A stretch of DNA of 64,000 nt, from the IMG/VR virus record IMGVR_UViG_3300032770_000014, positions 29,617 to 93,616 of that record; one strand, 5' to 3'. This stretch comes from a virus. How positions within the stretch are numbered: position 1 is the first letter of the stretch; each line of letters opens with the position of its first letter. The notes under the pieces were generated by a model. The model was not told the origin of the DNA, did not search any database, and worked only from the letters and a program-made list of their open reading frames with translations. Shown here in pieces: positions 17,201 to 24,497 of the stretch. A program made the position numbers and the translations under genes.

Positions 17201-17338
17201 GGCTTCGTTTTCTCCGCTGGCCTCCCCCAAGATGGCTACCTTGAGTGTGCCAAATCCTTCAGGAGAGAGGAAATCGGAGCCAGCGGACTCCAGCGGACAG
17301 CCGTAGCACGTGAGACATTCTTTCTTCCGAGGGGTCAT
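14246..17338 (-). CDS. DNA polymerase, family A, fused to N-terminal uracil-DNA glycosylase domain
   Basis: 1030 residues. Residues 1-190 match a family 4/5-type uracil-DNA glycosylase: Fe-S cysteines C11, C14, C84 and C104, GEASGENE (38-45) and the HPAF motif (175-178). A proofreading exonuclease follows, with ExoI DIETYE, ExoII GHNYWLFD and an ExoIII-like YGIVDTD. The polymerase part has motif A (LLSEWDFKSCHVLTLGYL), motif B (KHAGLGIGNGLKDNGLYTR) and motif C (NIHDSFLF, with HDS in place of HDE). It should replicate phage DNA, while the fused domain could remove or sense uracil. UDG-like fusions to PolA-type enzymes are, as I recall, known from some large phages. It begins one base from the helicase gene. 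Confidence 0.9.
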   Translation of the reverse strand: MTPRKKECLTCYGCPLESAGSDFLSPEGFGTLKVAILGEASGENEARDQLPFRPYAASGSVLERTIRRIGLARDQFAIANTIFCRPFGNALDGASYEYEAIQHCEQNVLDFLRKFKPKVVLTLGNVPTRTMTGLSGEHRGVGHLRGYVLRALEVYEQAAGRDHEADPLLVVPTYHPAFLRRGAIHLTGVLARDIARAVNVAAGRDQQFILDLPDLSLKNYDGPYDPVDNPDAWDANYSDWEQKRKQQVQADLTCWLRRHSLRYQLHPTRREIDLFCRDVKARSDAWLALSPDERERSYLCLSHDIETYESASLDEDATDGFTDTQVRLSQFSIEPGQGIALQWDQDGIAATRWLLRLSLPKCGHNYWLFDQKVLRAVGERDFSDPSYFLPTGTVHDTLQQHHFAQPDLPAHLQFSASFSSFPFPWKHYNDQCLEFYGIVDTDASLRVYRTTRKTMEDRKIWWDSVPGRQSAGYVAQVEQVRPILAKMEDQGLPINDQKRMALGAEFEQAEREARAELDQKFPDEARKIHPKGGYKTVPAGLKEVLERVIAAPELPLPATGPTERPLTKAQREKAERAGKLARWQAITENELTQVRQERFQEPPTKNEDGELEEGERYFYDLRPFSEGSEGSTGSTDRRWCRVYEFSPNSSPQLMAYMTARRHKIPQSKDGKKTTGKKELMRLSARYKDNFYVKVIECREIGKAKGTYVEGFRPHADGRVHTTFTFATAIGQLSSRNPNIQNFPKHGRLAKATRSMIAAEPGKLLSEWDFKSCHVLTLGYLANDPNYIRLARIDMHSIMTGHFLKLWRVQEILHESDEELKERCKWLKSNEKFREIRDSKVKHAGLGIGNGLKDNGLYTRYIEFFSGLFEATSILESYKEVFPKVFAWQEWVQELAHKQNFLQTEFGHLRHYYEVFRWDARKSEWGHGDQGEEAISFWLSNIAFGHIREKMKELDREGLVDRYGLCDNIHDSFLFHFDEALLEEHLARVRPILESPSKVLRGPAAPGGLWIGVDCAVGKNWAEMAEVDLKR

Positions 17339-17339
17339 C

Positions 17340-18908
17340 TTAGAGCCACCTCAACGCCAACGGGTCAACCTTGCATCTCTCCGCCAGCATGTCCATCGGC
17401 CCCACGAGCCGCAACCCTTCCAGACTCCTGGCACGACTAAGCGCGACATATAGCATAGCGTGCTGCCGGGCGAACATCCACCCACGGAAATCGACCTGCA
17501 CCCGGTCCAGACTCAGCCCCTGCGCGCGATGAACCGTACTCGCATAGGCCAGCCTCAGCGGGAAATACTCGATCTGGCCTACCACCCATCTCCGCTTTGA
17601 CTTACGGTAGTAGGGCTGGGCTAGGAATCTCCCGTCCCCCTCGCCTCCCTGATCGATCCACGCCCCGTTGTACCAGTCCGGCTTGTCCCCGAAGTCCATT
17701 GCGCGAACCAAGCTCTCTACTCCCACGACCTCTCCGGTGCGCACCAGCTCGACCAGCACAGTCGGCGCCATGCCACCTTCCCGGCTTGACTGAATCCCCC
17801 GGACCCATCCACAATCCCCATTCGCGTAGACGATCTGCCGGTCCTCGTACTTGTTGGCCAGGATCATCACGTAGCAGCCCTCACGCAAGATGGTCCGCTC
17901 GGGGATGATCTGCCACTCTTTCCTGATCCTTCCTCCTGCGGCCCAGCGGCGGCTCGGCAACTGGATCAGCCTCCCCCGCTCCCGGTCCAGCCTCAGTTGG
18001 TTGATCCGGTCCACCTCGTCGTTCTTGCCCACGATCGTTGTCCCGCGAAACTCGTTATCGACGAAGCTCTCAAACCTCTGGCCGCAGGACTGGAACACCT
18101 GCAGGCAGTCCTGCCCCCGGCCGGCGCGCGCGAAGTTCAGCGCGGCCAGAAATCTCTGATCGGCTTGGCGCCAGACCTTGGTCAGGCGGGTCTCGTTCTT
18201 GGCGAAGCGGTCCCAGAACTGGGAGAGGAAGGCCCACGGGATAGGCTGGGCAGCACGGCGTCGGCCTCCGTTCGTGCTCCCCGCTGGCCGATCTGCGATT
18301 GCCGGCAGCTGCATGAAATCTCCAACCAGAATCAGTCCTACCGGCCTAGCTCCATCCTCGGCCCGGTGTAGGTTTACGTCGTCGAACACCCGAACCAGCA
18401 GGTCCAGTGTCTCCCTCGAAACCATTGAGCACTCGTCGAGCACGACATTCCGGTATCCCTCTTCAGCCAGCTTCTTCAGCCGACGTTGCGCCGTCCCCTG
18501 AATATAGGCGTCGCGCAGGGAGTCGGTGTCGAAGAATCCCAGCAGGGAGTGGATCGTGATCGTGTTCAGGTTAACGGCTGAGATCCCGGTCGAAGAGGAA
18601 AGTGCTGCATAGCGAGGGTCCGAGGCACAGCGTTCGCGGCACAGGAAAGTCTTCCCACTCCCGGCGATCCCGGTCACGAAAGCGCAGGGGGTGGGGGCGT
18701 CGGAATCAAGCGGGATGTCGTGCAGGGAAGAGAGAGACTCGGCAAGACCGGCTTCGTCGGCGACTTGGCTGTGCTGCAGGTGGCCGGTGGAGATTTCCAG
18801 CTGGTCGAGAAAGGCGTCGGCGGCAGCGGCAGCAGAAGCAGCGGCGGAGGCCGGTTCCACAATCTCGTCATTGGTCTTGGTCTTGGTCTCGGTCTCGGTC
18901 TCGCTCAT
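17340..18908 (-). CDS. Pif1/RecD-like superfamily 1 DNA helicase
   Basis: 522 residues. Walker A is TGIAGSGKTFLC (about 79-90), Walker B is VVLDECSMVS, motif III is LVGDFMQLPAI, and near the C-terminus lie STVHRAQGLSLD (motif V-like) and YVALSRARSLEGLRL (motif VI). This order is that of 5'-to-3' SF1B helicases such as Pif1 and Dda, used in phage replication and recombination. The N-terminus (SETETETKTKT) is encoded by a simple repeat that overlaps the end of the upstream gene by 41 bases. It lies directly upstream of the polymerase in one transcript. Confidence 0.9.
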   Translation of the reverse strand: MSETETETKTKTNDEIVEPASAAASAAAAADAFLDQLEISTGHLQHSQVADEAGLAESLSSLHDIPLDSDAPTPCAFVTGIAGSGKTFLCRERCASDPRYAALSSSTGISAVNLNTITIHSLLGFFDTDSLRDAYIQGTAQRRLKKLAEEGYRNVVLDECSMVSRETLDLLVRVFDDVNLHRAEDGARPVGLILVGDFMQLPAIADRPAGSTNGGRRRAAQPIPWAFLSQFWDRFAKNETRLTKVWRQADQRFLAALNFARAGRGQDCLQVFQSCGQRFESFVDNEFRGTTIVGKNDEVDRINQLRLDRERGRLIQLPSRRWAAGGRIRKEWQIIPERTILREGCYVMILANKYEDRQIVYANGDCGWVRGIQSSREGGMAPTVLVELVRTGEVVGVESLVRAMDFGDKPDWYNGAWIDQGGEGDGRFLAQPYYRKSKRRWVVGQIEYFPLRLAYASTVHRAQGLSLDRVQVDFRGWMFARQHAMLYVALSRARSLEGLRLVGPMDMLAERCKVDPLALRWL

Positions 18909-19140
18909 CCCTCTCCCCCTTCTCTACCTTCCCCGCCTCCGCGCGCCTGACCCACCTCAACTCGAATCCTAGTCCCGCGGCGACCTTCTGGTTGATCGGC
19001 TCCGTTCCTGACTTGATCGCACGGAGGCGGCCAGCCTCCACGCCCAGCCGCCTTGCCAGCCGCGCACCGTTCCCATAGCCGAGCATCCGCCGGTCGAGTT
19101 CTTGGAGGACCAGATCGGGATTGACGGGACGGAGAGACAT
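18868..19140 (-). CDS. Helix-turn-helix regulator (Cro/XRE-like)
   Basis: 90 residues, start at MSLRPVNPD. Residues about 25-60 (ARLARRLGVEAGRLRAIKSGTEPINQKVAAGLGF) form a helix-turn-helix like small phage Cro-type repressors. The tail is a charged RDRDQDQDQ repeat that is read in another frame as the start of the helicase. It probably regulates this replication operon, but no operator can be assigned. Confidence 0.6.
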   Translation of the reverse strand: MSLRPVNPDLVLQELDRRMLGYGNGARLARRLGVEAGRLRAIKSGTEPINQKVAAGLGFELRWVRRAEAGKVEKGERDERDRDRDQDQDQ

Positions 19141-19160
19141 GACAACCGAATCAGATTGAA

Positions 19161-19340
19161 CTAAAACCACGCGCCCCAGCGGGCCATTTCCGTGGGCACT
19201 CGATGAATGCAACCCAGATGCACAAGAAGCTCCGCCACCAGATCACCATTGTACTGGCGAGCCGCATTGGAGTCAGAGATGGCTTGGGTCAACCGAGCTA
19301 GTTCCGCGTCGTACTCCTTCTTCTGCTTTGTTGTCACCAT
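19161..19340 (-). CDS. Small hypothetical protein
   Basis: 59 residues with a good ribosome site (GAGAGGTAAGTC before ATG). It begins MVTTKQKKEYDAELARL, is helical, and its C-terminal part (LVHLGCIHRVPTEMARWGAWF) resembles end segments of short phage proteins. First gene after the structured non-coding region. Confidence 0.55.
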   Translation of the reverse strand: MVTTKQKKEYDAELARLTQAISDSNAARQYNGDLVAELLVHLGCIHRVPTEMARWGAWF

Positions 19341-19402
19341 GACTTACCTCTCTTAATCGAATTTCTATTTTAAACAAGCCACCTCGCTCCCTCTCAATCA
19401 AG

Positions 19403-19439
19403 AAGGCCGCCACGCAGACTCTCGCCCCGTGGCGGCCTT
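19403..19439. repeat. 12-bp perfect inverted repeat
   Basis: AAGGCCGCCACG pairs with CGTGGCGGCCTT across a 13-base loop. It may act as a terminator or attenuator in the minus-strand operon. Confidence 0.7.
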
Positions 19440-19494
19440 CGTTGCAGCCTCGGCCCAGAGTGAAGGAGGCCGTCACAATCCCCGGACCTTGTAA

Positions 19495-19529
19495 CCTCTC
19501 TCAGGAAGGGGCGAAGAAACTGAGAGAGG
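19495..19529. repeat. 10-bp perfect inverted repeat
   Basis: CCTCTCTCAG pairs with CTGAGAGAGG across a 15-base loop. Confidence 0.65.
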
Positions 19530-19547
19530 GCGGCTGCAAAGTCAAAC

Positions 19548-19615
19548 GCGCAAGGATCAGGCCGGTGCAGGTCTCTCTGCTGTAAGTGATTTGCCCGTCT
19601 CACCGATCCTTGCGC
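19548..19615. repeat. Long-range inverted repeat next to the 19622 gene
   Basis: Arms GCGCAAGGATC and GATCCTTGCGC are separated by 46 bases. The outer arm ends six bases from the stop codon of the gene at 19622, so in the transcript it forms a structure immediately 3' of that gene. Confidence 0.65.
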
Positions 19616-19621
19616 GACCTG

Positions 19622-20434
19622 TTAGCGCCCTTTCGGCCCGTACTCCACTCCACTGGCCTTGGCTGACCCGACCGCGAAATACCCGTTGATCCTCGGTCTG
19701 GCATGCAAATGGACCTTCCCGAGCTTGGTATCCACGTCCATATCCGGAATTGAGTTGCCCTTGGAGTCCGGTGGGAACCGGTGCTGGCCCAGCACTCTCG
19801 GCAACCGCTCCCCGGCCGTGTCGAACCGCTCCTGGGTGTCCTGATCCGGACTCCCTTCCCAGACCGTCTCGACTTCCAGCATGGGCTCGGCGGCCGTGGC
19901 CTTGAAGAACTCGTCGAGGAGGGTCCGGGCCGTGATCCTGGCTGGCAACTGGACCTTCAACTGGGCCAAGATCCAAGCCAGCGGAATCGCCCCGCCCTTT
20001 CTGGAGTCAGCTCGGGTCGAGACAAAGTAGTCAGTCAGCGAAATCCCGTCCCACTTGCCACTCGCGTCCACGACCGTCGCATCCAGGGCCGTGAATGCAT
20101 AGACCTGGCCCCCCTTGTCGGTCGCGACCTTGTACCGCGCCGGCTGTCCGTCCTGACCCTTGACGTCGCGCTGCTTGATCTTGACCAGCCACCGTCCGTC
20201 CGGTAGCGGCGGAGGCGCGGCATACGGGTCCACGTCCGCGTGTGTGTCCATCTCCTGCATGAGCAGGTTCGGATCGTCGAGGTTGAGGACCGGCGCGTCG
20301 AGGCCCGAGGCAGCAGACCCTCCGCCGCCAGCGCCGTCCACCTGCTGGTCCATGTAAATCGGCTGGGCGAAGTCGTCGGCGGTGCTGACCGTCGAGGGCT
20401 GGCCGGAGCCGGGTACTGCTGTCGAAGTTGCCAT
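19622..20434 (-). CDS. Possible single-stranded DNA-binding or recombination-associated protein
   Basis: 270 residues. A disordered Gly/Asp/Pro N-terminus (to about 75) precedes a beta-rich domain (GRWLVKIKQRDVKG; YKVATDKGGQVYAFTALDATVVD) and a C-terminal half with a Pro/Gly/Lys-rich end. The N-terminal strands could form an OB-type barrel. In phages a protein of this size beside a Sak4-like ATPase and a polymerase is often the ssDNA-binding protein. This is inferred mainly from neighbourhood; no diagnostic motif is visible. Confidence 0.45.
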   Translation of the reverse strand: MATSTAVPGSGQPSTVSTADDFAQPIYMDQQVDGAGGGGSAASGLDAPVLNLDDPNLLMQEMDTHADVDPYAAPPPLPDGRWLVKIKQRDVKGQDGQPARYKVATDKGGQVYAFTALDATVVDASGKWDGISLTDYFVSTRADSRKGGAIPLAWILAQLKVQLPARITARTLLDEFFKATAAEPMLEVETVWEGSPDQDTQERFDTAGERLPRVLGQHRFPPDSKGNSIPDMDVDTKLGKVHLHARPRINGYFAVGSAKASGVEYGPKGR

Positions 20435-20496
20435 ATCAGTAAATCTCCTTTGATATCGTTTCGATGGTGCTTGGTTAACGTCAGATTCGCTGCGAA

Positions 20497-20802
20497 CTAG
20501 AATTTCATTCGCTCGAACTTCTCTACTGCTGCTATAGCATCTGCGGTCTCAGCGAACAGAACAGCTTGCATTGCCGAATGAAATGCCGAATCTACAGCAT
20601 CCGTCACTTGATCCCTTAACTTGTCGCAATGCCTATTCCAGTCTGCCAATATCTTCTTTGCTTTCTCCATCTGTGCATTGGCCCGCTTTACCTTGGGAGG
20701 GATAGGCGGAATAGGAATTTTCTTATCGCCGTATCGGCTTGGTTTAGCCCGTTTAGCTTCATCGAGTCGGTTTAACAAAAACCGTTTTTGAGATGAATTC
20801 AC
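20497..20802 (-). CDS. Hypothetical helical protein
   Basis: 101 residues, Lys/Ala-rich and helical, with a Pro-rich turn (IPIPPIPPKVKR). AAGGAG before the start region supports translation. AT-richer than its neighbours, which may mean recent acquisition. No function recognised. Confidence 0.5.
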   Translation of the reverse strand: MNSSQKRFLLNRLDEAKRAKPSRYGDKKIPIPPIPPKVKRANAQMEKAKKILADWNRHCDKLRDQVTDAVDSAFHSAMQAVLFAETADAIAAVEKFERMKF

Positions 20803-20907
20803 GGCTGAGTACTCCTTTCTTGTGGCCTAGCTTCTGGCATACTGTGTTGCTCTGTTGCCAGTCGCCGCCGTTGTTTGCGTCGTTACCGCCTCCGTTACCG
20901 CCCTCCA

Positions 20908-21342
20908 CTATTGCTGCTCGACGACTCTATCGGTGACCCTGACTTCCGGGTACTCAAAGCTCTGTATCCGGTTCTGCTGTTGCGCTATAGACGACTCTGG
21001 CATCTGGCGACTGGCCTGACTAGCCGTCATCTGCTGTCGCAGTTGCCTGAGCTGCCATGCCACGTACTTCTGCACGCTGGGCTCATACGGCGCCTGACTG
21101 GCCTGCTGCTCGTACCACTCGACAACATCCTTGGGTAGGGTGATGGTGATGGTCCGCGAGTTAGAATCGGCGTCGTTGCTGGCTGCCGGCTTCGCCTTGC
21201 CTGGGCGATGCGTCCGACGGCCAGAGGTCCGGGCCGGAGCTGGCGTCTCGGCCGAGGCCTGCGAAGCCAGCGATGACCCTGCAGCGCCGCTGACCTGGTT
21301 GCCGATTCCCGCTCCGGGGAGCGTTCCTGTTACTGTAGACAT
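20908..21342 (-). CDS. Ribbon-helix-helix protein
   Basis: 144 residues. A disordered N-terminus rich in Ala, Ser and Arg is followed by RTITITLPKDVVEWYEQQASQ (residues about 63-83) and a second helix (YEPSVQKYVAWQLRQLRQQ), the ribbon-helix-helix pattern of small DNA-binding dimers. The C-terminus ends in a beta-like stretch. The start is preceded by AAAGGAGGAAACC. A regulator or DNA-organising protein of the early operon. Confidence 0.55.
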   Translation of the reverse strand: MSTVTGTLPGAGIGNQVSGAAGSSLASQASAETPAPARTSGRRTHRPGKAKPAASNDADSNSRTITITLPKDVVEWYEQQASQAPYEPSVQKYVAWQLRQLRQQMTASQASRQMPESSIAQQQNRIQSFEYPEVRVTDRVVEQQ

Positions 21343-21407
21343 GAGATAGGTTTCCTCCTTTCTTGAGAGATGATGGTGCTTTAGAAACTCAACTCGTCCA
21401 CGCGACC

Positions 21408-21983
21408 CTATCGCAGACGTCCTTCAAACTTCGGCTCGTCCCACGCTTCGACGTAATAAGCCTCGACATCCTCAGAATACTTATACGCCCCCGATTCCCT
21501 TTGAGTCTGAGTACAGACAACCAAGAAGGGATCTGGTGACTCATTCAACCACTCAACAAAAATCGCCACGTCTGGTACAGCCTTCTTGATCTGAATGGCC
21601 TTGTCCAACACAAACTCAGGGATGGGTTCTTTGTACTCGTCGATCTTGGTACGCATCCAAGTCGGGATCGAGTACCAGGAAGAATCGGAAGTCATCCATG
21701 CCGCAAAGGTTCGTGCAGCCACTTCCTTCAGATGTTCCTTCTTGTATTTCTCCACGTCGGCCTTGTCAAGCACGTCCATTTCCAGCCGGGCCAGGGCGCT
21801 CGCCAAGGGCATCTCGGCAACTTCCTCGCCGTTCTTGATCAGAGCCTTCTTTGCTGAATAGCCGAGGACTTCTTCAGCCTCTGTCAGTAATCCTGCCACC
21901 AGTGAATCGGAACTCAACACGGCCAAGGAACTGCGCTTGATTTCCGCGTGGGTCATTGTCGTTGTCATTGTTGTCGTTGCCAT
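21408..21983 (-). CDS. Hypothetical protein in recombination cluster
   Basis: 191 residues beginning with a MATTTMTTTM repeat, then helical and acidic. The stretch VEWLNESPDPFLVVCTQTQRE followed by YSEDVEAYYVEAWDEP suggests an alpha/beta C-terminal domain. No family is recognised. Directly downstream of the Sak4-like ATPase, so a role in replication or recombination is likely but unproven. Confidence 0.5.
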   Translation of the reverse strand: MATTTMTTTMTHAEIKRSSLAVLSSDSLVAGLLTEAEEVLGYSAKKALIKNGEEVAEMPLASALARLEMDVLDKADVEKYKKEHLKEVAARTFAAWMTSDSSWYSIPTWMRTKIDEYKEPIPEFVLDKAIQIKKAVPDVAIFVEWLNESPDPFLVVCTQTQRESGAYKYSEDVEAYYVEAWDEPKFEGRLR

Positions 21984-22023
21984 TCTGATTCCCCCTTCTT
22001 CGCAACCCCTCCGTTGCCGTCTG

Positions 22024-23106
22024 TTACTTCGTTGCTGTTGAGGTCAGTACAGGTACGGACTCAGGCCTAACCGCTTGCTGCCCTGCCTGTCCAACCTGCC
22101 CGGCCTGACCCCCTACCGCCTGCTTCCCCCTGAACCTCTCATCGACCTTCTTCCGCCATTCGTCCATAGCGTTCCCTTGTTCTGACTGTAACTTGTCAAC
22201 TGTGTGCAGGAACTCGTCGAACCCCCCCTCCAGCGTTGGTACAAAGTACCCACCGGGATACTTTTTTAACAAATCCGGCAGCTTCGCCGACACAACCCGA
22301 GGATTTGCGGGATAAAGTATGTTCGTGACTGGATCAGGGTGCTTCATAAAATACATTCTGACAACATTTTCGATCTCGTCCACTACCATCTTCTTCTTCG
22401 GATCGGCGGGATCAGGAACCTCTACAGGCTTGCGAACCATGTAATCCTGCGCGTGAATGCAGTGACCGACCCAAGTAGGAACCTTTGCCGTAGCTTTCTT
22501 GCCTGCCACATCAGGGCCATAGATCGGTGTTCGGTCCTCTTCCTCTGACTTCGAGGAATGCGCCGTCCACAACACGTACTCTACCGGCCACGAAGCAAAC
22601 TTCATCACTAGAGAATAAAGATGATTTTGTGTAAATCCGTAGTGCCCACGTGAATTACCGGCAAACTTGACCATTGTTTCTCTGCCGTTAACCCAGACAT
22701 TGAGTCCGAATTGATTGGTCGCGTCCTCGCCCGTCTTGACTCCGTTATCAGCCAGGTAGCGCAACACAGTCTGCGAAACCGAGGACAATCCTTCGATTGC
22801 CAAGCCCCCGTATTCATCCCAGTTTGTAGGAATGAGATTAGTATGGGAGCTTGAGTCCTCTGGATGCTCAGGCCAGTAACCCTCCGCGATCTTGTAAAGG
22901 AATGGGAGAGGAACCTGAACATTACAGCGATGTGGCACAAGCAAGCCTCCACGAATCTCTCCCTCGATGGGGTCAAGTCCACCGCCATCCGTAGTCAACA
23001 GTAGCGTCCTCTTATGGGTTTTCTCGTAGATATACTTTGAGAAATGTCCCACTGCCGTTGATTTGTAAGTGTTTGTGTCACCGTAGATGAGTCCTGTCCT
23101 TGCCAT
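22024..23106 (-). CDS. Sak4-like RecA-fold ATPase (single-strand annealing/recombination)
   Basis: 360 residues from [19 protein letters not shown] lies upstream at normal distance, and six earlier residues are dropped. Walker A is GDTNTYKST (residues 9-17). The hydrophobic strand preceding GLSSVSQTV (AIEGLSSV) is the likely Walker B, and [25 protein letters not shown] matches the RecA-core sensor region of phage Sak4/RecA-like proteins, which bind ssDNA and promote annealing with an SSB partner. The C-terminus is a Gln/Gly/Val-rich low-complexity tail. Neighbours (possible SSB, Cas4-like nuclease, Pif1-like helicase) complete a recombination set. Confidence 0.75.
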   Translation of the reverse strand: MARTGLIYGDTNTYKSTAVGHFSKYIYEKTHKRTLLLTTDGGGLDPIEGEIRGGLLVPHRCNVQVPLPFLYKIAEGYWPEHPEDSSSHTNLIPTNWDEYGGLAIEGLSSVSQTVLRYLADNGVKTGEDATNQFGLNVWVNGRETMVKFAGNSRGHYGFTQNHLYSLVMKFASWPVEYVLWTAHSSKSEEEDRTPIYGPDVAGKKATAKVPTWVGHCIHAQDYMVRKPVEVPDPADPKKKMVVDEIENVVRMYFMKHPDPVTNILYPANPRVVSAKLPDLLKKYPGGYFVPTLEGGFDEFLHTVDKLQSEQGNAMDEWRKKVDERFRGKQAVGGQAGQVGQAGQQAVRPESVPVLTSTATK

Positions 23107-23145
23107 TGCCAATCCCCCCTTCACATAGTTGCTTTGTATTTACTT

Positions 23146-23265
23146 GCTCCAGCTCCGGCTCCAGCTCCGGCTCCCGCTCCGGCTCCAGCTCCGGCTCCCG
23201 CTCCCGCTCCCGCTCCCGCTCCGGCTCCGGCTCCGGCTCCGGCTCCAGCTCCAGCTCCGGCTCCT
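23146..23265. repeat. Hexanucleotide tandem repeat, 20 copies of GCTCCN
   Basis: Twenty consecutive GCTCC(A/G/C/T) units lie just upstream of the Sak4-like gene. On the minus strand they read as Glu-Pro/Glu-Leu/Glu-Arg dipeptides in a frame (GTG at 23272 to 23078) that would overlap the first bases of the ATPase gene; on the plus strand they read as Ala-Pro. Whether either is translated is unclear. Such arrays change copy number by slippage and could tune expression of the gene downstream. Confidence 0.8.
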
Positions 23266-23308
23266 TACCCACCCAATGAACAAGACGGCTTGATTCATGC
23301 CCAGCCTC

Positions 23309-23650
23309 CTACTTCTGTTTTCTAGGCAGGTTGGCGATTTGCACCGCGTCAATTACAGAACCGCGACCGACGATAACCCTTCCCTCAGGAAAAGGCTCAA
23401 CTTCATTGAATTCACATGAGGTAAGCGAACCAGAAAATCGTCCAGTGTCTGCGACCCACGCCGCTGACTCCAGAACCAATTCCCGTGGTCCAACTGCAAC
23501 CAGTTTTCCGGTGTCAATCATGGTCACTGTACGAATGAGGTAGTTCTTACCAATCTCCCAAGGCCCAAGCGTATCGGTCGGGATTGTCTGCGTTGAAAAC
23601 ATTGAGGCCAATTGCCGCGCTTCGCCGATTGTTAGTTCATCGAGTTTCAT
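23309..23650 (-). CDS. Conserved phage protein of unknown function (DUF6948-like)
   Basis: 113 residues. The pattern [52 protein letters not shown] matches a family I recall from many phages and prophages, which I believe is DUF6948; the name should be confirmed. Beta-rich and cytoplasmic. AAGGGGAG precedes the start. Its codons are AT-richer than its neighbours. Confidence 0.65.
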   Translation of the reverse strand: MKLDELTIGEARQLASMFSTQTIPTDTLGPWEIGKNYLIRTVTMIDTGKLVAVGPRELVLESAAWVADTGRFSGSLTSCEFNEVEPFPEGRVIVGRGSVIDAVQIANLPRKQK

Positions 23651-23708
23651 CTGACTCCCCTTAATCCCTCAGTTAATGTTGCTGCTCATCTTTCTCTTCC
23701 TGCGTAGC

Positions 23709-23963
23709 CTATCCGTGCCTGCGCACCCACCCGTCCAGCACATCCCTGACCAAGGCCGCCGTGCTCCAGCCCCGCGCCTTGGCCGCCTTCTCCAGCCGCT
23801 CGACCGTGCTCCTCTTCAGCTTGTAAGTCTGATAGTTGACCAAAGGCTCCTCGTCGGTTGACCGTAGCCTCGCGGGAGGAGTCCTAGCAGTGGGAGGGCG
23901 GCGTAGACCATCCGGCCTGCCATTCTTGCTACCTGAAATATCGTTGTGGCTTCTCGTCCTCAT
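23709..23963 (-). CDS. Ribbon-helix-helix regulator
   Basis: 84 residues. A basic disordered N-terminus is followed by YQTYKLKRSTVERLEKAAK and a second helix (STAALVRDVLDGWVRR), a ribbon-helix-helix domain at residues about 43-82. The gene follows its own strong promoter (23997-24025) with GGAGAG near the start. Probably an autoregulated repressor of the early operon. Confidence 0.6.
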   Translation of the reverse strand: MRTRSHNDISGSKNGRPDGLRRPPTARTPPARLRSTDEEPLVNYQTYKLKRSTVERLEKAAKARGWSTAALVRDVLDGWVRRHG

Positions 23964-23996
23964 GTGCTGCTCTCCACTCTTTACTGAGATTTGTTG

Positions 23997-24025
23997 ATAC
24001 TAGACCCAGGCCGGGGCGATGTCAA
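23997..24025 (-). promoter_or_regulatory. Strong sigma70-type promoter inside the early operon
   Basis: Minus-strand TTGACA (24025-24020), 17-base spacer, TAGTAT (24002-23997). It shares GGTCTAGTAT with the promoter at 14204-14231. The -35 box overlaps the stop codon of the upstream gene. It should drive the ribbon-helix-helix gene and the Sak4-to-polymerase block. Confidence 0.75.
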
Positions 24026-24258
24026 GAGGAAAACGGGGGAGGAGGGAGATTATTTTTCTCTGCTGTCTGCTCTCTGGCCTGTTCCTCCGCCCGCTCCTCT
24101 TCCCACTCCCTGACCGCCGCTTCGCACTCCTGTCGGGCCTCGTCCTCGGTCCGCCCCCAGCCATAGAACCGGGTCTCCTCCTCGCGGTCGGCGAGAAAGG
24201 CCAGCCAGTCGTGCGAACGGTCAGGGATGGGCGGGAAGACGGGGCAAAGAGTAATCAC
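24022..24258 (-). CDS. Small hypothetical protein
   Basis: 78 residues starting at a GTG that overlaps the previous stop (GTGA). The pattern DWLAFLADREEETRFYGWGRTEDEARQECEAAV resembles short phage proteins with a W.A...E....GWG.TE.EA signature. The C-terminus is a Glu/Arg helix followed by PPPPFSS. Unknown function. Confidence 0.5.
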   Translation of the reverse strand: MITLCPVFPPIPDRSHDWLAFLADREEETRFYGWGRTEDEARQECEAAVREWEEERAEEQAREQTAEKNNLPPPPFSS

Positions 24259-24497
24259 TTGACTGACTCCTCGGCCGGCTCCCCCGCCTGTCCCAGCTCC
24301 CCCAGATTCTGCGTCAGCCACTTATGCAGACACCCCTCCCCGCACAGGATATCCCCGCCCTCGTGCGCCTCACTGAGCGAGTAACTCAGAATGACAAGGG
24401 ACTGGCGCCCGCCTCCGTGCCGCCCGAGGAACCAGTGATTGCAGGCCTGCCTGACCGCTCCGCAGAGGTCGCACTTGGCTATGGTTTCAATGGCCAT
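24255..24497 (-). CDS. Zinc-ribbon protein
   Basis: 80 residues. CDLC (9-12) and a second CGEGC pair (about 52-56) with nearby His residues make a treble-clef or ribbon zinc site. The start codon lies inside the end of the HNH endonuclease gene, in the part derived from the nuclease gene's original 3' end, so the ancestral nuclease gene and this one were probably coupled. Confidence 0.55.
   Translation of the reverse strand: MAIETIAKCDLCGAVRQACNHWFLGRHGGGRQSLVILSYSLSEAHEGGDILCGEGCLHKWLTQNLGELGQAGEPAEESVK

Larger units (their letters stand above)
19341..19621. other. Structured intergenic region with three perfect inverted repeats
   Basis: No gene is seen in these 281 bases. Three perfect stems follow one another: 19403-19439 (12 bp), 19495-19529 (10 bp) and 19548-19615 (11 bp arms). 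They are listed separately. None has a clear poly-U tail, so ordinary terminators are only one option. Confidence 0.6.

Noticed and set aside
23134-23325. Ala-Pro repeat protein on the plus strand
   Set aside because: It is only the hexanucleotide array read in one frame and is opposite to operon direction.
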